64,000 bases of DNA from Gadus chalcogrammus (GCF_026213295.1 NC_079431.1:17677777-17741776), one strand, 5' to 3'; numbered from the stretch's first letter, positions 1-14,458 are shown. Notes: generated by a model not told the origin, from the letters alone. Program-made: numbers and translations.

Positions 1-2485
<2,485 letters not shown>

Positions 2486-3300
2486 TTATGGGCCCTATCT
2501 TGCAATTTACTTTCTACACTGACACATGTGTCGTTGCTAGTTTGCAACTAGCGCAGAGCGTTCTTTTCCCTCCACCGCCATCGGCCTGTAAATTAGGGAA
2601 TGATCTTGCGGCCCAAGGGGCGGTTCAGCGAAAGGAGGAGGCGTGTTCTGGCGCAAACGTTCCCTGGTGCTATTTTCCAGTTTCAGAAAACAATTGCGCC
2701 GCAAACCAGGAATTACCTGGTTTAAAGTCAGTGCCGCGTTGTTCAGATGCTATTTTAAGGGCGCATGCATAATGTTGCTTGTGCACCTCGTGCATACACT
2801 TTGCTTCTCTCATCTACCTAGCCACACATTCTTGGTAAATTATTTGGGAAAGAACAGCTGATACAGTGGTAATAAGTTGTAGGCTACTTTTAATTCAATG
2901 CATCTGCAAACACCGCACAGCAAACACATATTTTCTTGACACAGACATCTTGTACAAGCCCATAAGTTTTAGGATTGATGAGTATTTGATCGTGAGAAAA
3001 CATTGTTTTACCGCGAGTGAGAGTTAAAAAGAATGAATGAATGCGGGCGCGCGTGCGTGTATGTGTAAAATAATTAATGAAAGCGGGCGCCTGTGTGCTC
3101 GCCCATCTGTTTAAACACACGCAAACTAAACACGTAACGCATAATACAGTCCATGGCAATGTATATTAACGGGGGGACACATGCATATTTGGAACACAAG
3201 TCGATAACGATAATGCAATACTGGTAAAAAACAATGTATTGTGTATATCATTAAATAGAACCACAGTTACCGCATATCATTTGTGTGTTAAGTTTTCTTT
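2486..3300. mobile_element. probable DNA-transposon remnant
   Basis: The segment starting GGGCCCTATCTTGCAATT has repeated cores of the type TTGCAACTAGCGCA and GGCGCAAACG, with CpG-rich composition unlike the AT-rich flanks. From memory, this resembles an end of a common non-autonomous fish DNA transposon whose ends read GCCCTATCTTGCAC. No matching inverted end was found to the right, so the copy is truncated and its right limit is approximate. Family assignment is unverified. Confidence 0.35.
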
Positions 3301-3690
3301 GCCGAAATTTATTTGAGGACTCTGGGTTTCTGAAGTAGTGGAAGAAAATGCTTTTCCATGTGTGAATCAGGCCATATTAGATCCACCAGGATTGATTAGG
3401 TTCCCTTATGAATTAACCTCTTTGGTTGCTGCCTATTGTTTCCTCACTAAACACCCAAATGCAAGAACCAGAGGAGAGAGGGCTCTCAGCCAATCATTTC
3501 CCATTACTTGGGAAAAAAAATGGCTTCTGCAAGAAACCTTCTAGTTGGACAAATTTTAGGTTGAGAACGGATGGATCACACAAAACACAGGTACAGTATC
3601 TTTTAGCTTTCAGGTCTGCATATGAAAAAGGTTTCAATGTCACATGACGTCTTCCTTAGATTTACTACTATCAATCATTTGGTGGAGAAC
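3301..3690. other. no gene seen
   Basis: Short open frames only, with no family resemblance recognised. Confidence 0.4.
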
Positions 3691-3790
3691 CTTTTATCCA
3701 AAGCAACTAACAGTGAGTTCAGATCCAGGTCGGCTGGTGGACAGAGGGGGATTGAACCCAGCACCTTGAGCACACTACATTATCCTTGGG
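3691..3790 (-). mobile_element. tRNA-derived SINE remnant
   Basis: GGATTGAACCC at 3750-3760 is the reverse complement of a slightly decayed RNA polymerase III B box. It is followed by CAGCACCTTGAGC, and preceded by TCCAAAGCAACT, which resembles the tail of other fish SINEs. The head is degraded. The same pattern recurs at least ten times in the window. Confidence 0.5.
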
Positions 3791-4184
3791 CTTCGTACCA
3801 CATGCACACACAGCCAGTAACCTTCTCCATTAAAAGAACGGCCGCACACACGGTGGCAGCTCAGCACCATCGAGGTCAAAGTCGGCTTTGTGCTTACATT
3901 TGGAGTGAGGTCATGGCAATATCAGCCCAAACCAATCCAAGGTGTCTGTGTGTGTGGGCGACACGTGGGTCCCTGTAGGGCCCTGCGTCCTCAAGAAGAA
4001 AAACACATTAGTCTCTATCTGTGACCCAGAGCTGAGCTTCACACCGTCCCACCTTCACATAAAAAGTGTTAATGTGGAAGTCATTGCAGAAACAAACAAG
4101 GCTTTATAGTATGTATGCTAAAAGGCCTTCCCGTGAACGCCTTTTTTGCTCTGATTAGCACAAATGTGATGCAATTCAGTGGAC

Positions 4185-4188
<4 letters not shown>
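3791..4188. other. no gene seen
   Basis: Unique-looking sequence between a SINE remnant and the first CT array. No coding or structural signal was recognised. Confidence 0.4.

Positions 4189-4277
<89 letters not shown>
4189..4277. repeat. (TC)n microsatellite
   Basis: Pure (TC)n of about 89 bp, followed by about 180 bp of C/T-rich sequence up to the next array. A homopurine-homopyrimidine mirror repeat of this length can form triplex (H-) DNA. Confidence 0.98.
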
Positions 4278-4281
<4 letters not shown>

Positions 4282-4458
4282 AACCCTCTCTCACCTCCCC
4301 CCCAACATCTATCATCTCATATAATCCTTCTCCCTCCCACTGTCCCCCTCTCTCCCCCTCTCATCCTCCCACTACCCCCATCACTCCCTTCCATCCTCTT
4401 CTCTTCGTCTACAAACCCCTCGTGCTTTACCCCTCTCTCTCTCCATGTCTCTCATTCA

Positions 4459-4602
<144 letters not shown>

Positions 4603-4807
4603 CAAGCCTGGGATTACTGCTTCACTAGTTGTACTCAGAAATAAACCTGGCTAATTAGCTTCCATCCAACCTTTTATTGATCGCTTCTGGAAGGTGGCAG
4701 TAAATAATGTCACGGCCATAAACCTGCTCTGCAGAAACACTAGGGTGCGGGGAGGGGGCGGCCTTATGTTACCTGTTATTGACAAACACCAGTCTGCAAG
4801 TCTACCC

Positions 4808-4890
4808 CTCTCTCTCTCGCTCTCTCTCGCTCTCTCTCTCTCTCTCGCTCTCTCTCTCTCTCGCTCTCACTCTCTCGCTCTCTCTCTCTT
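4808..4890. repeat. (CT)n with CGCT interruptions
   Basis: A (CT)n tract broken at intervals by CG dinucleotides, giving TCTCGCTCTC blocks. The regular interruptions suggest the variant unit was itself copied as the array grew. Confidence 0.95.
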
Positions 4891-6951
4891 ATTGTACTTT
4901 CTCTCTCTTCCTCATGTAAATTATCTGGTACTAGTACATATTTCCTATTTAGTTTTCGGATTGGTTGTGCACAAACATAATAGATGACTTTTATACAATA
5001 CATTAAATCTTGATATTTAATTTATTTAGCATTTTTATGATTGTGTGATTGAATGTTAATGTTTACTTCTCTACTTAGCCTCCCCCAACCCTCATTCCAG
5101 AATTGATGGTTCCAATCAAGGTGGGCAGCCAGCAGTGTATTTAAGAAGCTAATTCTGCTTGTAGAAGCGAAACAGATGGTTCTGTGTACAGGTTGCCGGG
5201 AGCCTATTTGTTCCAGTTTTTTGTTATTATTCCCGAACCAACTTAAAGGGCAATAATGACAGCGTTTCTGATGTCTTTATTTTGTAATAAATGAGCCCTC
5301 CGACCTCTGTGGATGATCGCAATTCATTTTACCATCATCGTCACCCCATCACTGGTACTCTGGCCACACAATCATACAAGCTGGTGGGATTGTGCCCCCC
5401 CCCCCCCTCCCCGGGCTACACTACACAACCATATCAATATCACACATGAATTCCTGCCATGAATGGGAGGACAAAAATATGCTACAAAGTCATTGTGTTC
5501 AGATATGCCGGTGTGTTTATCAGTTAGACATTCAGTCCAACTCAAGATGTCGCTTTCCGAACTTAACTGACTGGTCTGGTAAGATTAAGAGACTCCATTA
5601 GACAGTATGGTTCAAGAGTGAGTCATGATTCATAATCAGAAACAGCAGAAGTGCTCTGGTCTCCAGAATATTGTGTTGATTTAACTCCCACAACAAAATC
5701 CATATGTTTATACTTCCACACACACTTCCAACAATATTATATTCTGAGCTCAGCTGTGCATGGTCTGATTGGTAGCAGCAAGTGTTTAGTAACAGGGGAA
5801 TGCTTAGTCCCAGACTTTCAGACCACTACAATAGATTAATGCATAATCAAACACTGTTATGTGCAGTTTACAAAACATTATATCCCATGACATCTCCTGA
5901 TGGCTTATGGTAAATTGTTCTATCCATCTGAGACAATGTGCCGTCGCTGTTGAGGAACAATACTGTTTATTCTAACCAAATATAATCTCAATGTTGAAAG
6001 GCTCCCTTAAATTGCCTCAGTTGTTTCCCTGACTATTTTGGTATTTTCTTCAACAAATACCCAAGATAATCTCTTTCTCCTGTTCCATACTTTCTAATAC
6101 ATTCCCCTTAGAAGACTTGTGTTTTTCACCCATCTCTTATTCAGCGTGATTAACGTTCTACAGAAATCTGCTCCGGGGGGCCGGGGGGGTTGAAGGGGCA
6201 GAAAGGTTTCGGGCCTGATGTATGCTCAACAGCACCATTGCTATTCGTCTCACGCTTGTGCACTTAGCCCCCTTAGTCCCACTTGATTTGCATTAACACA
6301 ATTTAAAGTAGAGCAAAAGAAGGCTAAAGATCGCTGCCATCGTCTGTGTGCCTTTGAAGGCACTTTTCCAGTCCTCTGGCGTGTGAAGGGCATGGCGACC
6401 CGACAGCCACAACCAGTGGGGAGTCACATGAATTCCAGGTGAACAATGCACGTGGCAACGGTGCTCTGTCGACTGCCAACTTTAGCCCCCTTCCTTGATC
6501 ATTATGTCAGCGGGGGGGTCTTCAGTCAGTCCCCTCCCCCACACCCCTTACCCTTGGTCTTTATCACTGGCAGGTAAAAAAAATAAATAGGGTTTGATAG
6601 CTTGGTCACCCATTGGTAATTATGAGAACCTTCTGGGCACCTATAATATATGAACCTTGTGTGTGTGGGTGGCTGTGGCTGTGGCTGTTGGGGAGGGGGG
6701 TTGGATAATGACTTTACAGTGGCTTGATCCCCTGCCGTTTGCCATATCTGCCCACCCATCCTCCTGCGATATGGACCCGGCTGAGAGGGTAATAAGGGGT
6801 CACACCGCAGGGGTCGGTGTGTCAGTTTACCCCCTAAATGGCAGCAACTCTGATGCTAAGATCTCGGTGGTGGAGACAACCCTTTGAAGAGATGGAGCGA
6901 CTTAAAATGTTTGGTCTAAAACACTTACCATTCAAGAACTTACCGTAGCTT
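4891..6951. other. no gene seen; contains C13 tract
   Basis: Mostly unique-looking. A run of 13 C lies at 5395-5407. The stretch at about 6160-6500 is less AT-rich and free of simple repeats, so it could be a conserved non-coding element, but I cannot test that. No coding frame with family resemblance was found. Confidence 0.4.
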
Positions 6952-6986
6952 AACTTTCGTCAAGAGCAACTTTCGTCAAGAGCAAC
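6952..6986. repeat. 16-bp tandem duplication
   Basis: AACTTTCGTCAAGAGC occurs twice back to back (6952-6967 and 6968-6983), followed by AAC as the start of a third copy. The perfect identity suggests a recent duplication. Confidence 0.9.
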
Positions 6987-7034
6987 ATACAGTTCTGACA
7001 CATGAAGGATGTCATGAGTCATGAAGGAGAAGGA

Positions 7035-7137
7035 AGAGGGTTAGGGCCTCTTGCTCAAGGATGCCCACAGGAAGACTGAACGATGAGGTTTGAACCCAGA
7101 ACCATTTTGCTTCACCACTAGACCATCCTGCCCCGAA
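7035..7137 (-). mobile_element. tRNA-derived SINE remnant
   Basis: GGTTAGGGCCTCTTGCTCAA, then AGGATGCCCACAGG, then TTTGAACCCAGAACC, then CACCACTAGACCATCCTGCC. This is the order seen in reverse-oriented tRNA-derived fish SINEs: tail side first, B-box complement near 7090, A-box region last. The closest relatives here are at 15025, 29247 and 32793. Confidence 0.65.
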
Positions 7138-7730
7138 GGGCTAACTCATCCCATATAGCTTATTTTTGCATATGTTCATGTCATCTGCCTGTACTGTCTT
7201 GTCTCTTTGTACTCGTACTGTGTAAAAGTTAAGCATAAAAACAAAAGCTATACTTTATGCAGGTGTTGGCTACATTTACATCAGGCAGACTAATTATTAT
7301 TAGATTATTTTCGAAAGATTGATGTTATAATTACAATGTGATCCTTCTTAATTAGGAACCATGGGAAACAACTTCAATATGAAACCTAAATAAATATAGA
7401 ATTTAGAATCTTTCATCATGATATTAATGGGTTAAAACTCTTGAAGGATAAAGCATGAATCTTATTTCAATTAACTTTTTATTGAAATGTCTCAGAATTC
7501 CATTACGTTATTACACAATAAAATCATTTTTTGGCTTCTTTAGTCCCAACAAATGTCAACAAATGAATTAGGAAAGAAGACCTTTTGACAATTGTATTAA
7601 TCGGCGCACGCACTGGCCTGAGATTACACCAGGTCAATCACTGGTTTCAGAAAGTCTGTTAAGTGAATGTAAAGCTTGTGTTAATTCATTGTTTTTTTTG
7701 GGGGGTTATTAATTAATTCATGAATTTGCT
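7138..7730. other. AT-rich, no gene seen
   Basis: No coding, RNA or repeat signal beyond low-complexity T and G runs near 7690-7706. Confidence 0.4.
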
Positions 7731-7734
7731 TTAA

Positions 7735-8874
7735 AGGTCCCATGGCATGCTACTTAATGGAGGCCTTAATATAGACATTAGTGGGCCCTTAACAAAGTTT
7801 TTGAAGAAGTTCCCGAAATTCAGCCGTGGTGCAGACTTACAACCACTACGAGCCAGTCGCACATTGAGCTTTCCCCAAACGCGCCGTTTCGGTGTCTGTA
7901 GCTTTAATGCAAATAAGGAGGAGAGAGGCGGGTCAAGGAGGAGGGTGGGGGTGTGGCCCTGAGCAGCTTGCAGCCACGGTACCATGCGCTCTGTTTACAG
8001 TGGATGTATCGCAATGGCGAGGTGCACACAGCCTTTGGCCGTGTTCTGTAAATATTCTAGTACACTCCTTGTGCTCCGGCGGGAGTCCTGGAGCTCTCTA
8101 TCTAAATCTATCATATAATACATAGATATCTATATCATATCATATATATTATCATGGCCAAAAGCTGCGTGCGCCTCCAGACAATATTATGAATCTCAAA
8201 CGACTGCCGAGGGGGGCAGCGCTTAGGCAGCGGGCAGCGCTTAGGCACCTCCTGAAGTGGGCAGCGGGCAGCGCCAAGGCGGTGGTCCCTCGGCAGCGGA
8301 CAGCGGGATGCAGGGCTCAAGCGGGAGATAATCGCGACATCAATCCCTTTCTCCTCCATGTCATGGTTCATGTACTTCATGGAGTCAAAGCCAAAGTTCC
8401 TTTCACACAATTCCTTCTCAACCATGGCTGAGATAACCCCCACTACAGTCTTGTTGTGAAATACCAGAGACGTCAAAGAACCGACGTGTTATGCGCCAAA
8501 ACACCAACAGCAGAACGGTTATCCAAACAACAAAGAAGTGTACAACACTTGCGTTACAGTGTGTGTAATCACACACACACTCACACACATTTGGCGCTCG
8601 CACAGTCGAAGCTCATTGTCTCATTGGCGGGCCAAATTCTCTGGGCGGGCAAGGCAGAGAAAGGGGAGATAACTTGGCCCCTTATGACGACATATGGGGC
8701 CACATTCAAAATCAGTGCGCCTGAGCTTCCATTTTTTCAAAGGCGAGCAGGATACCTAGTGCTTCTTTTACACCAAAGGCAAGTTTTAGCCACTGGGGGA
8801 CGATAGGCAGGCTAGGGAAACTCATATTAATATTAGAAAATCTCATAAAGTGAGATTTTCATGCCATGGGACCT
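7735..8874. mobile_element. non-autonomous DNA transposon with TTAA target site
   Basis: The ends are inverted copies: AGGTCCCATGGCATG at the left, CATGCCATGGGACCT at the right. Each is flanked by TTAA (7731-7734 and 8875-8878), the expected target-site duplication of Kolobok or piggyBac elements. The terminal 200 bp at the right, with AGCCACTGGGGGACGATAGG and AAATCTCATAAAGTGAGA, looks like a repeat that I recall as widespread in fishes. The interior holds a short AT palindromic stretch (8105-8155), a GC-rich part with repeated GGCAGCGCTTAGGCA blocks (8213-8275), and no transposase. The open frames inside are short and mutually overlapping. At 1140 bp it is probably a composite, with other sequence inserted between the ends. 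Confidence 0.8.
8215..8276. repeat. short GC-rich tandem blocks inside the TTAA element
   Basis: Two copies of GCAGCGCTTAGGCA, each next to GGCAGCGGGCAGCGC-type blocks. The local GC content contrasts with the AT-rich stretch just to the left. Confidence 0.7.
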
Positions 8875-8878
8875 TTAA

Positions 8879-9910
8879 ACTTATCCATATTATTTTATAA
8901 AAGAAGGGAAATGTCTTTTAATCGCAAGCAAAAACTGAAAACAGTACAATAAATGAAGACCATTTTCAATGCTGACAAAATATGCAAAGGAGATTTGGGC
9001 TTTATTTGACAAATAGATTGTAATCTGGGAAATAAGTTATAAACTACAGGCCTAGGCTATCAAAACAAACATCAGTGTCTGATGCATAATCTTTCTATCC
9101 CAAACATAAGTAGTCATATTTTCTACCTATCTCTGTGGGAGAGAGAGAATTCCTTCACCAAAAACAAATATACAGCAATGATGGCTTACATTTATTCTCT
9201 ATTGGGTTTGTGTAGTCAAACTCAACCATCTATTTGGACACAGACAAACAAAAAACAAAAACAACAGCAGTGATGCCATCGCCCGCCTTGTAGTATATTT
9301 CCATACCATGATTTGATATAGATAGGGTTTCCTGCGTCAGTGTGTGTAGTTGACATTGTGTGTAGTTGACATTGTGTGTTGGGGCATCCCTGCCTTCACC
9401 ACGGTGGTGGTTGTGTTTCGGCGGTTCTGCAGAATCCCATTCCAGCCCTCTCTAGACTACTTCATCTTTCCGACTCTACACAAAACAATAAAATATGACC
9501 ACTGGCCCAAACATGTTCCTTGAACACCCAGGCTCCATCGATAGGCTACGCTACAGACTAGGCGAACACTTGCATTATGGTAGACTTGATAATGTATTCA
9601 CTGCTTTGACACTTACAATTCAACTGGAACCTTAGGCTTCGCTTAAGTGAATATTTAAACATCCATTTATAAACCATTTGTAAAGGTGTGAAATAATTAT
9701 TTGAATTCTGTTCAGAGGTGCAATGTTATTCATAAGCACGTAAATTCTGATCTGTGCTGGATAATTAGTGAAATGTGCTTACCTTCCTTACAGGTGTGAG
9801 CTCTGTTACAAACAAAATAACTGCCAAGCAAGTAATTATTATCCGATCAATTATTATCGGATATTATTAAAGGATATCTGATCAGCTGATTGATAATTGC
9901 GCTGTGTTTA
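8879..9910. other. no gene seen; 16-bp tandem duplication at 9343-9379
   Basis: The unit GTAGTTGACATTGTGT is duplicated with a 16-bp period at 9343-9379. Near 9837-9855, TATCCGAT and ATCGGATA form a small hairpin. No coding signal was found. Confidence 0.4.
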
Positions 9911-10258
9911 TAGTAGTATTAGTAGTAGTAGTAGTAGTAGTAGCAGATACTTTATTCATCCCTTTGGGGAAATTCAGGTAACCAGTAGTAACAGACAGTG
10001 CAGTACATTTGACAAACAACAAAATGGGGGGAGAGAGATGGATGAAAGGCCTCCACCCTCACCTGAGGTGTTGTACAGTCTGATGGCTGTTGGGACAAAG
10101 GATGTTCTGCACCGCTCCGCCCTGCAGCGCAGCGAGATGGGCCGTCTGCTGCGGCTGCTCCTCTGTTCTTCCAGGGTGTGGTGGAGGGGATGGCTGGCGT
10201 TGTCCATGATGGTCTGTGCCATGATCTTAGTCCGTTGTAAGTCTTTTCCTAAAGTGTC
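9911..10258 (-). mobile_element. 3' end of an L2-like LINE retroposon
   Basis: Read on the minus strand, this holds the last part of a LINE reverse-transcriptase ORF, then a short 3' UTR, then a tail. The protein end contains SHPLHHTLEEQ, RRPISLRCRAERCRTSFVPT and AIRLYNTS. Conserved R-x-R-S-F-P-A-IRLYN-type endings are typical of L2 and related LINE ORF2 C-termini. The 3' UTR ends GGGATGAATAAAGTATCTG and runs into a (CTA)n tail (seen as (TAG)n at 9911-9944), as expected for LINEs of this group. The copy is 5'-truncated near 10258, the usual outcome of target-primed reverse transcription. Confidence 0.75.
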
Positions 10259-12180
10259 AAAATGACAGGACCAATGAGCAATAGGGGCAGGAAGTTTGAG
10301 TTCATGATGTCCAAGGAGTGCTGCAGTCAAACAACAAACCAAACAACAATATTAAGGGATTCACATAAATCTTCACAGAAGGAATTTCCCAGAGGAATAT
10401 CTTCTTGCTTTACTTCCAACTGGATTCTGCAAGAGTGAAGAGAGCAAGAGCAGCACTCTGATTGGCTGGATTTTTTAAGACTGAACCAACATTTGGTAAT
10501 CAATTACTTCCCAGCCCGAGGCCAGACTGTTTTGATTGCTTATGGTAAACGGGAATATCTGGATAGCTTTACGAGGCTAGGGAAAGACGCAATGGAATAG
10601 ATATTAACATTCTGTTGCATAGAGTCTCTTGAATTTGAGGTCAAATCAAAACATCCCCAAACTCTAATTCCCCAGCACTAATTCACACAATATTGACGAT
10701 AATTTAGAAGAAGCTGTTACACAACCTATTTTTGATACATGTATTTTAGGAACAGGCATTAGGCTGTTAGGGCAATTGCTATATGTAGCCTGTGAACATT
10801 GGGGTTTGCCCAGAACCTTTTGGACAAGGACTAGGCTCCGGCCCTCTATTTGAAGTGAAAACAAGAAAGAGCACAGTTTATTGATTAAATACCGGAGCTG
10901 GCAGATAAACTTTATCCATAGGATAGAGGATCAAAGGTGGGGATGATGTGGGTTGTACGGCTAAGGGTTGTAAGTAATCCCAAGACAAAGCAGGGATTCA
11001 GATATGATTATCCTACACCCTCGTTTGTAAGTAATCAACATTTTAGTTAAGTAGATTGCGCAACCTGAGAGAGAGCGAGAGACGGTATGAACCTCCCGTA
11101 TGAATGCGAAATATTTCAATTTGACCCCTAAAAACTGAACATCTCCACTTTTTGTCTAATCATAATACTTTTGATGAGAATAATATCTAATGTTAAAACC
11201 CATATCCAATTTTACCCTCAGCCATAGAAGCTAAATAAATACTGGGAAATAAATTGGAGGGACTGTGTGGTTAATATTAAGAATTTATTAATATTAGATA
11301 GCAGGAAATCCAAGGTTATGAACATGTTGAGCAAGTCCAGCACACGTCTGTTCGTCTCACTTCGATTATTTATAAAAGAAAAATTGCTTCCCAAAAGTTT
11401 TCTCTTTTTTTAATTAGGAAGTATATATCCTCAAAATGGAAATAACCTAAATATATTTTTCAGAAGATGATTTAAAAGTTTCTGAAAGTGTGTTCAACAA
11501 AACTAATGACTGAACGGGATTTGTGCTTGATTGCTAAACTAATGCAACCAAACAATAATCAACCCATCGTTGGGTCTAAAAATAGACAGGCTGACACACC
11601 TCTAATCAACAGAGAATTACATTTCCCACTTTACTTGTTAGCGAGATCTAAGTGGGTTTATCCGGAGGGTCTTGCTCTCTCAACGGAAGAGAAAAAAACA
11701 GCCACACACAACCCACAGCACAAACCAAGTGACACAAGGGCAGAGTGTAGGACAATTATCAGGTGTCATGGGGCTGGGTGGTGAGTTGGGGGGCGGACGG
11801 TGTGTGTGTGGGGGGAGGGGGGCGGTTGTGACGAAGGCAGCGGACCACGACGAAGACGCAGCGCGGCACATTTGCTGGGGCGAAGAACCCTCTGTCGGAT
11901 GGACGGGGGAGGAGAGGAGGGATGGGAGGGAGGGAGGAAAGGAAAGAAGGCTGCAACCTTTCAGCATGAGGCTCCTAACGGTTAAGTTGTCAGCCAGTCA
12001 CGCTTCATCTCCTCCGACCTCGTTACAGTCACAACACGCTCTGCCGGGCACCTCGCGGCCACCAGACTGTGGTGGGTAGACACACACATGACACATACAC
12101 ACACAAGACCCCCGACCTAAAAACACACACATATACACATGTGCAAAAGATGCATGGAGTCACCGCCATCCCTCCTCTCT
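10259..12180. other. no gene seen; purine-rich stretch
   Basis: Short open frames only. The part at 11768-11955 is rich in G and A (GGGGGGAGGGGGGCGG-type runs) and gives overlapping open frames on both strands, which is a composition effect. No element ends were recognised. Confidence 0.4.
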
Positions 12181-12181
12181 C

Positions 12182-12475
12182 CTAGGCAACTGTTGCAAGC
12201 CTAATCCATGGTCTCTTGCCCCCAAAGATGAACCTTGAGATCCACTTATCCCACTCCATAAATTGACTTTGTGGTACAGATATGGGTAAAGATTGAAAGA
12301 GATACAATAACCTTGGCAGTATGTTCATTTTTACTATTGCAATCCTTGAACTGAAGTCCAAGACCTGTCCTGACCACCTTGCTAAGTCATTATGCTTTCT
12401 GATTAAGGGTTTCATTAGATCATTTGTGTTGAGTCGAGGCGACTTTGCGTTGCCCTCTACTGCTACGAGGATGTG
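12182..12475 (-). pseudogene. L1-type LINE reverse-transcriptase fragment
   Basis: About 95 codons on the minus strand. Visible pieces are VLDFSSRIAIVKMNILPRLL, then YLFQSLPISVP, then ISRFIFGGKRPWIRLATV. The pattern S-x-R-I-A-I-V-K-M-N-(I/L)-LP-R-LLYLFQ-LPI, followed by F-I-x-G-x-(K)RP-(R/W)I, is the region after the palm domain in ORF2 of L1-clade elements. Only this piece is present; the catalytic FADD motif lies upstream and is missing. It is a dead, doubly truncated copy. A different LINE clade from the pieces at 9911 and 13020. Confidence 0.75.
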
Positions 12476-12966
12476 TTTCATTAGAGACCCGTCCCCGTGA
12501 GGTTAGACAGGAAAGACATAACAGTATTCTTTGCCATGTAAACAGCGTAACCAGAATGCTTTATGATCTAATTATACATATAGGCCTATTCATTACTTTG
12601 AAGATTAAATCCCCATGGTACGTGCAGGAACAATGGTGTGATATGGTAACACACTATTATTACAATCTCCCCCATTACCATTGCAATGATGGCATTACAA
12701 TGGTGAGAATAGTTAACTACTATTTACGCATTAATCGAGTAGGTTGTTGCTTTTCAGTCATTACAGTCATTACACAAGAACGCCCATTAGGCGTTCCTGG
12801 TTGCGTTTCATTGACCAATCACCAAGTGTTTCGAAAGGCATACTGGGTTTCGCAAGGCATACTGCAAAGCATACTGCAAAGCATAGTCACAACTTAGGCA
12901 TACTACGCTCTCCGTAGCCGGAGAGCATGTCGGAGACCCTCTCCGTAGCTTACTTGCACATCCAAT
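12476..12966. other. no gene seen; short direct repeats
   Basis: Near 12837-12885 AGGCATACTG-type and CAAAGCATACTG-type units are repeated in tandem. At 12909-12926 GCTCTCCG and CGGAGAGC form a small hairpin. No coding signal was found. Confidence 0.4.
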
Positions 12967-12977
12967 ATTTTTAAACT

Positions 12978-13016
<39 letters not shown>
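12967..13016. repeat. (TATC)n microsatellite
   Basis: About 50 bp of (TATC)n with one missing C. Such tails are frequent at 3' ends of fish LINEs, but here the array precedes the next LINE piece. Confidence 0.9.
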
Positions 13017-13019
13017 CTA

Positions 13020-13480
13020 ACAAGATATTTTCCGGAATCACTTCTCCGGTTTGACTTTGTACCTTATTTACTTTGTACATTGTTTACTTTGCACATTAAA
13101 AACCAATCTGAGACCAATCTGTTAATTATCCCCAGAGTAAACACGAAACATGGGAAAGCAGGATTTAGTTACTATGGAACAAATAGCTGGAATAAACTTC
13201 CTGGGGATTTAAGACTTGCCCCAACTCTGAGCACCTTTAAAACAAGACTGAAGACTTTTATGTTTGCTTTAGCTTTCTGCTAAATATTAAATACATGGCA
13301 CTTTCTAAAAAGCTTTTTTAACTTTGCCTTTATTTTTCTATTTTACTAAAATGCCTTTTTAACTTTCTATTTTACTCATTTCTTTGCATATATGTTTTCT
13401 TTTACTTATCTATTATTTTATTTTATTGTATGACAATGTTTATAGGCCTATGTTTATAGATGCCTTGCCTTACCTTGCCT
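13020..13480 (+). mobile_element. 3' end of a LINE retroposon with ORF2 C-terminus
   Basis: An open frame ends at 13282. Its protein contains LLIIPRVNTKHGKAGFSYYG, then TNSWNKLPGDLRLAPTLSTF, then KTRLKTFMF. The motif F-x-x-Y-G-x-x-x-WN-x-LP-x-x-LR-x-AP-(T/S)-L-x-x-FK-x-RLKT is the C-terminal signature of LINE ORF2 proteins of the CR1, L2 and Rex type. The remaining 200 bp look like an AT-rich 3' UTR with repeated TTGCCTTACCTTGCC near 13465. Stops upstream of 13080 show that the copy is 5'-truncated. Confidence 0.75.
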
Positions 13481-13514
13481 AAAACACCAAATACGATTTG
13501 AAAGCTTTAGAAGT

Positions 13515-13778
13515 TTATTTATTTATAACATTAATTACATGGTTTGTAGTCAACATATAAGATCGATCGGTCGGCGAATGCATTGTGTTGTGTATCCGAC
13601 ATCCCGACGGATGTTGACCCGTGATTGTCTCCCGCCGGAGCCCGGTCCCCCAGGAGCAGTGCCCAGCAGCCAAGCCTGGTATTGCAGCTGTTTTAGCGGG
13701 CTGTGGACAGGTCCCCCCATTCATGGAGTCCCAGAAGTAGTTATCCCCATTCACTCCAATAGAATTGGGGAACAGGAA
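13515..13778 (-). pseudogene. unidentified terminal-exon-like open frame
   Basis: The minus strand reads open from about 13778 to a stop at 13515-13517. The frame passes through NSIGVNGDNYFWDSMNGGTC, PQPAKTAAIPGLAAGHCSW and GTGLRRETITGQHPSGCR. A T-rich tract lies just upstream of the open part and could be a decayed splice acceptor. Overlapping and following the stop is AATAAATAAA, a possible polyadenylation signal. I do not recognise a family. It may be the 3' exon of a transposon gene or a repeated sequence with a chance frame. Cys, Trp and Gly content is unusual for random AT-rich DNA. Confidence 0.3.
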
Positions 13779-13935
13779 TGTGTCTCCGCAAAAAAAATCT
13801 GGATATCAATCAAAGGCTCATAATTATCTTTATACGATTTACTAATAATGTGTATGTTTTCTCTTTTCCAAACGCCACCTCAATCGTTGTATTAGCCGTT
13901 GTGGAGAAGAAGGGGTGGGCAGCTGAAAGGAGTCT

Positions 13936-14170
13936 TACTGTACGTCCACACCAGAAGCGAATTGAGCTACCAAATCGCCGGAAGTCATTCACTTTCTATG
14001 GGCAAGAGCGACCAAAGCGCCCAAAGCGACCAACGCTACCAGCGACCAAAGTTGAGCGACCAGAGCGTCCAAAAAAAGTTGAAAACTGTTGAACTTTATG
14101 CAAATTACTATGACGCGTTTCAGCGGCAAAACACTGACAGCCAATCGGAATGTAGACGCTCTTCACTTGC
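13936..14170. mobile_element. non-autonomous DNA-transposon fragment
   Basis: It begins TACGTCCACACCAGAAGCGA, an end type (..CCACACCA-AAGCG..) shared with fish MITEs. The interior carries repeated GCGACCAAAGC and GCGACCAGAGCG units (14005-14070). The opposite end was not found, so it is a half element. Confidence 0.45.
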
Positions 14171-14249
14171 GTGAAGAGCATAAGAATAATACCTCGAGGC
14201 TACTGTTTGTTTGTTTTTATCCCCACGTCGCCCGGAAGTGACGGTTCTG

Positions 14250-14458
14250 TCGACCAATCAACGGAGGGGGTGTGTAGCTCAAATTTTCCGGCACCCTTTC
14301 AGGCGTCTCAGTACCCCAACGGAGGAGTACTGAAGACAAGGGCAAAACGAGTACGGCTCAGTCCGGGTCACGCCAACTTTTGGCGGTGGAAACGAAATCC
14401 ATACCGCAACTTTGCGAACCGAACCGTACCGCACCCTGCAGTGGAAACGCGCCATTAG
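14250..14458. mobile_element. DNA-transposon fragment (right end)
   Basis: The segment has TTTTGGCGGTGGAAACGAAA, then CGAACCGAACCGTACCGCAC, then CAGTGGAAACGCGCCATTA. Such GTGGAAACGCGCC ends are, from memory, typical of fish hAT-like elements. No left partner was found. Confidence 0.4.

Noticed and set aside
8135..8476. 113-codon minus-strand frame as a gene
   Set aside because: It lies inside the TTAA-flanked element, overlaps a plus-strand frame and a GC-rich tandem repeat, and shows no family resemblance.
11672..12079. 135-codon frame and its minus-strand partners
   Set aside because: Purine-rich composition keeps several frames open on both strands at once; no domain seen.
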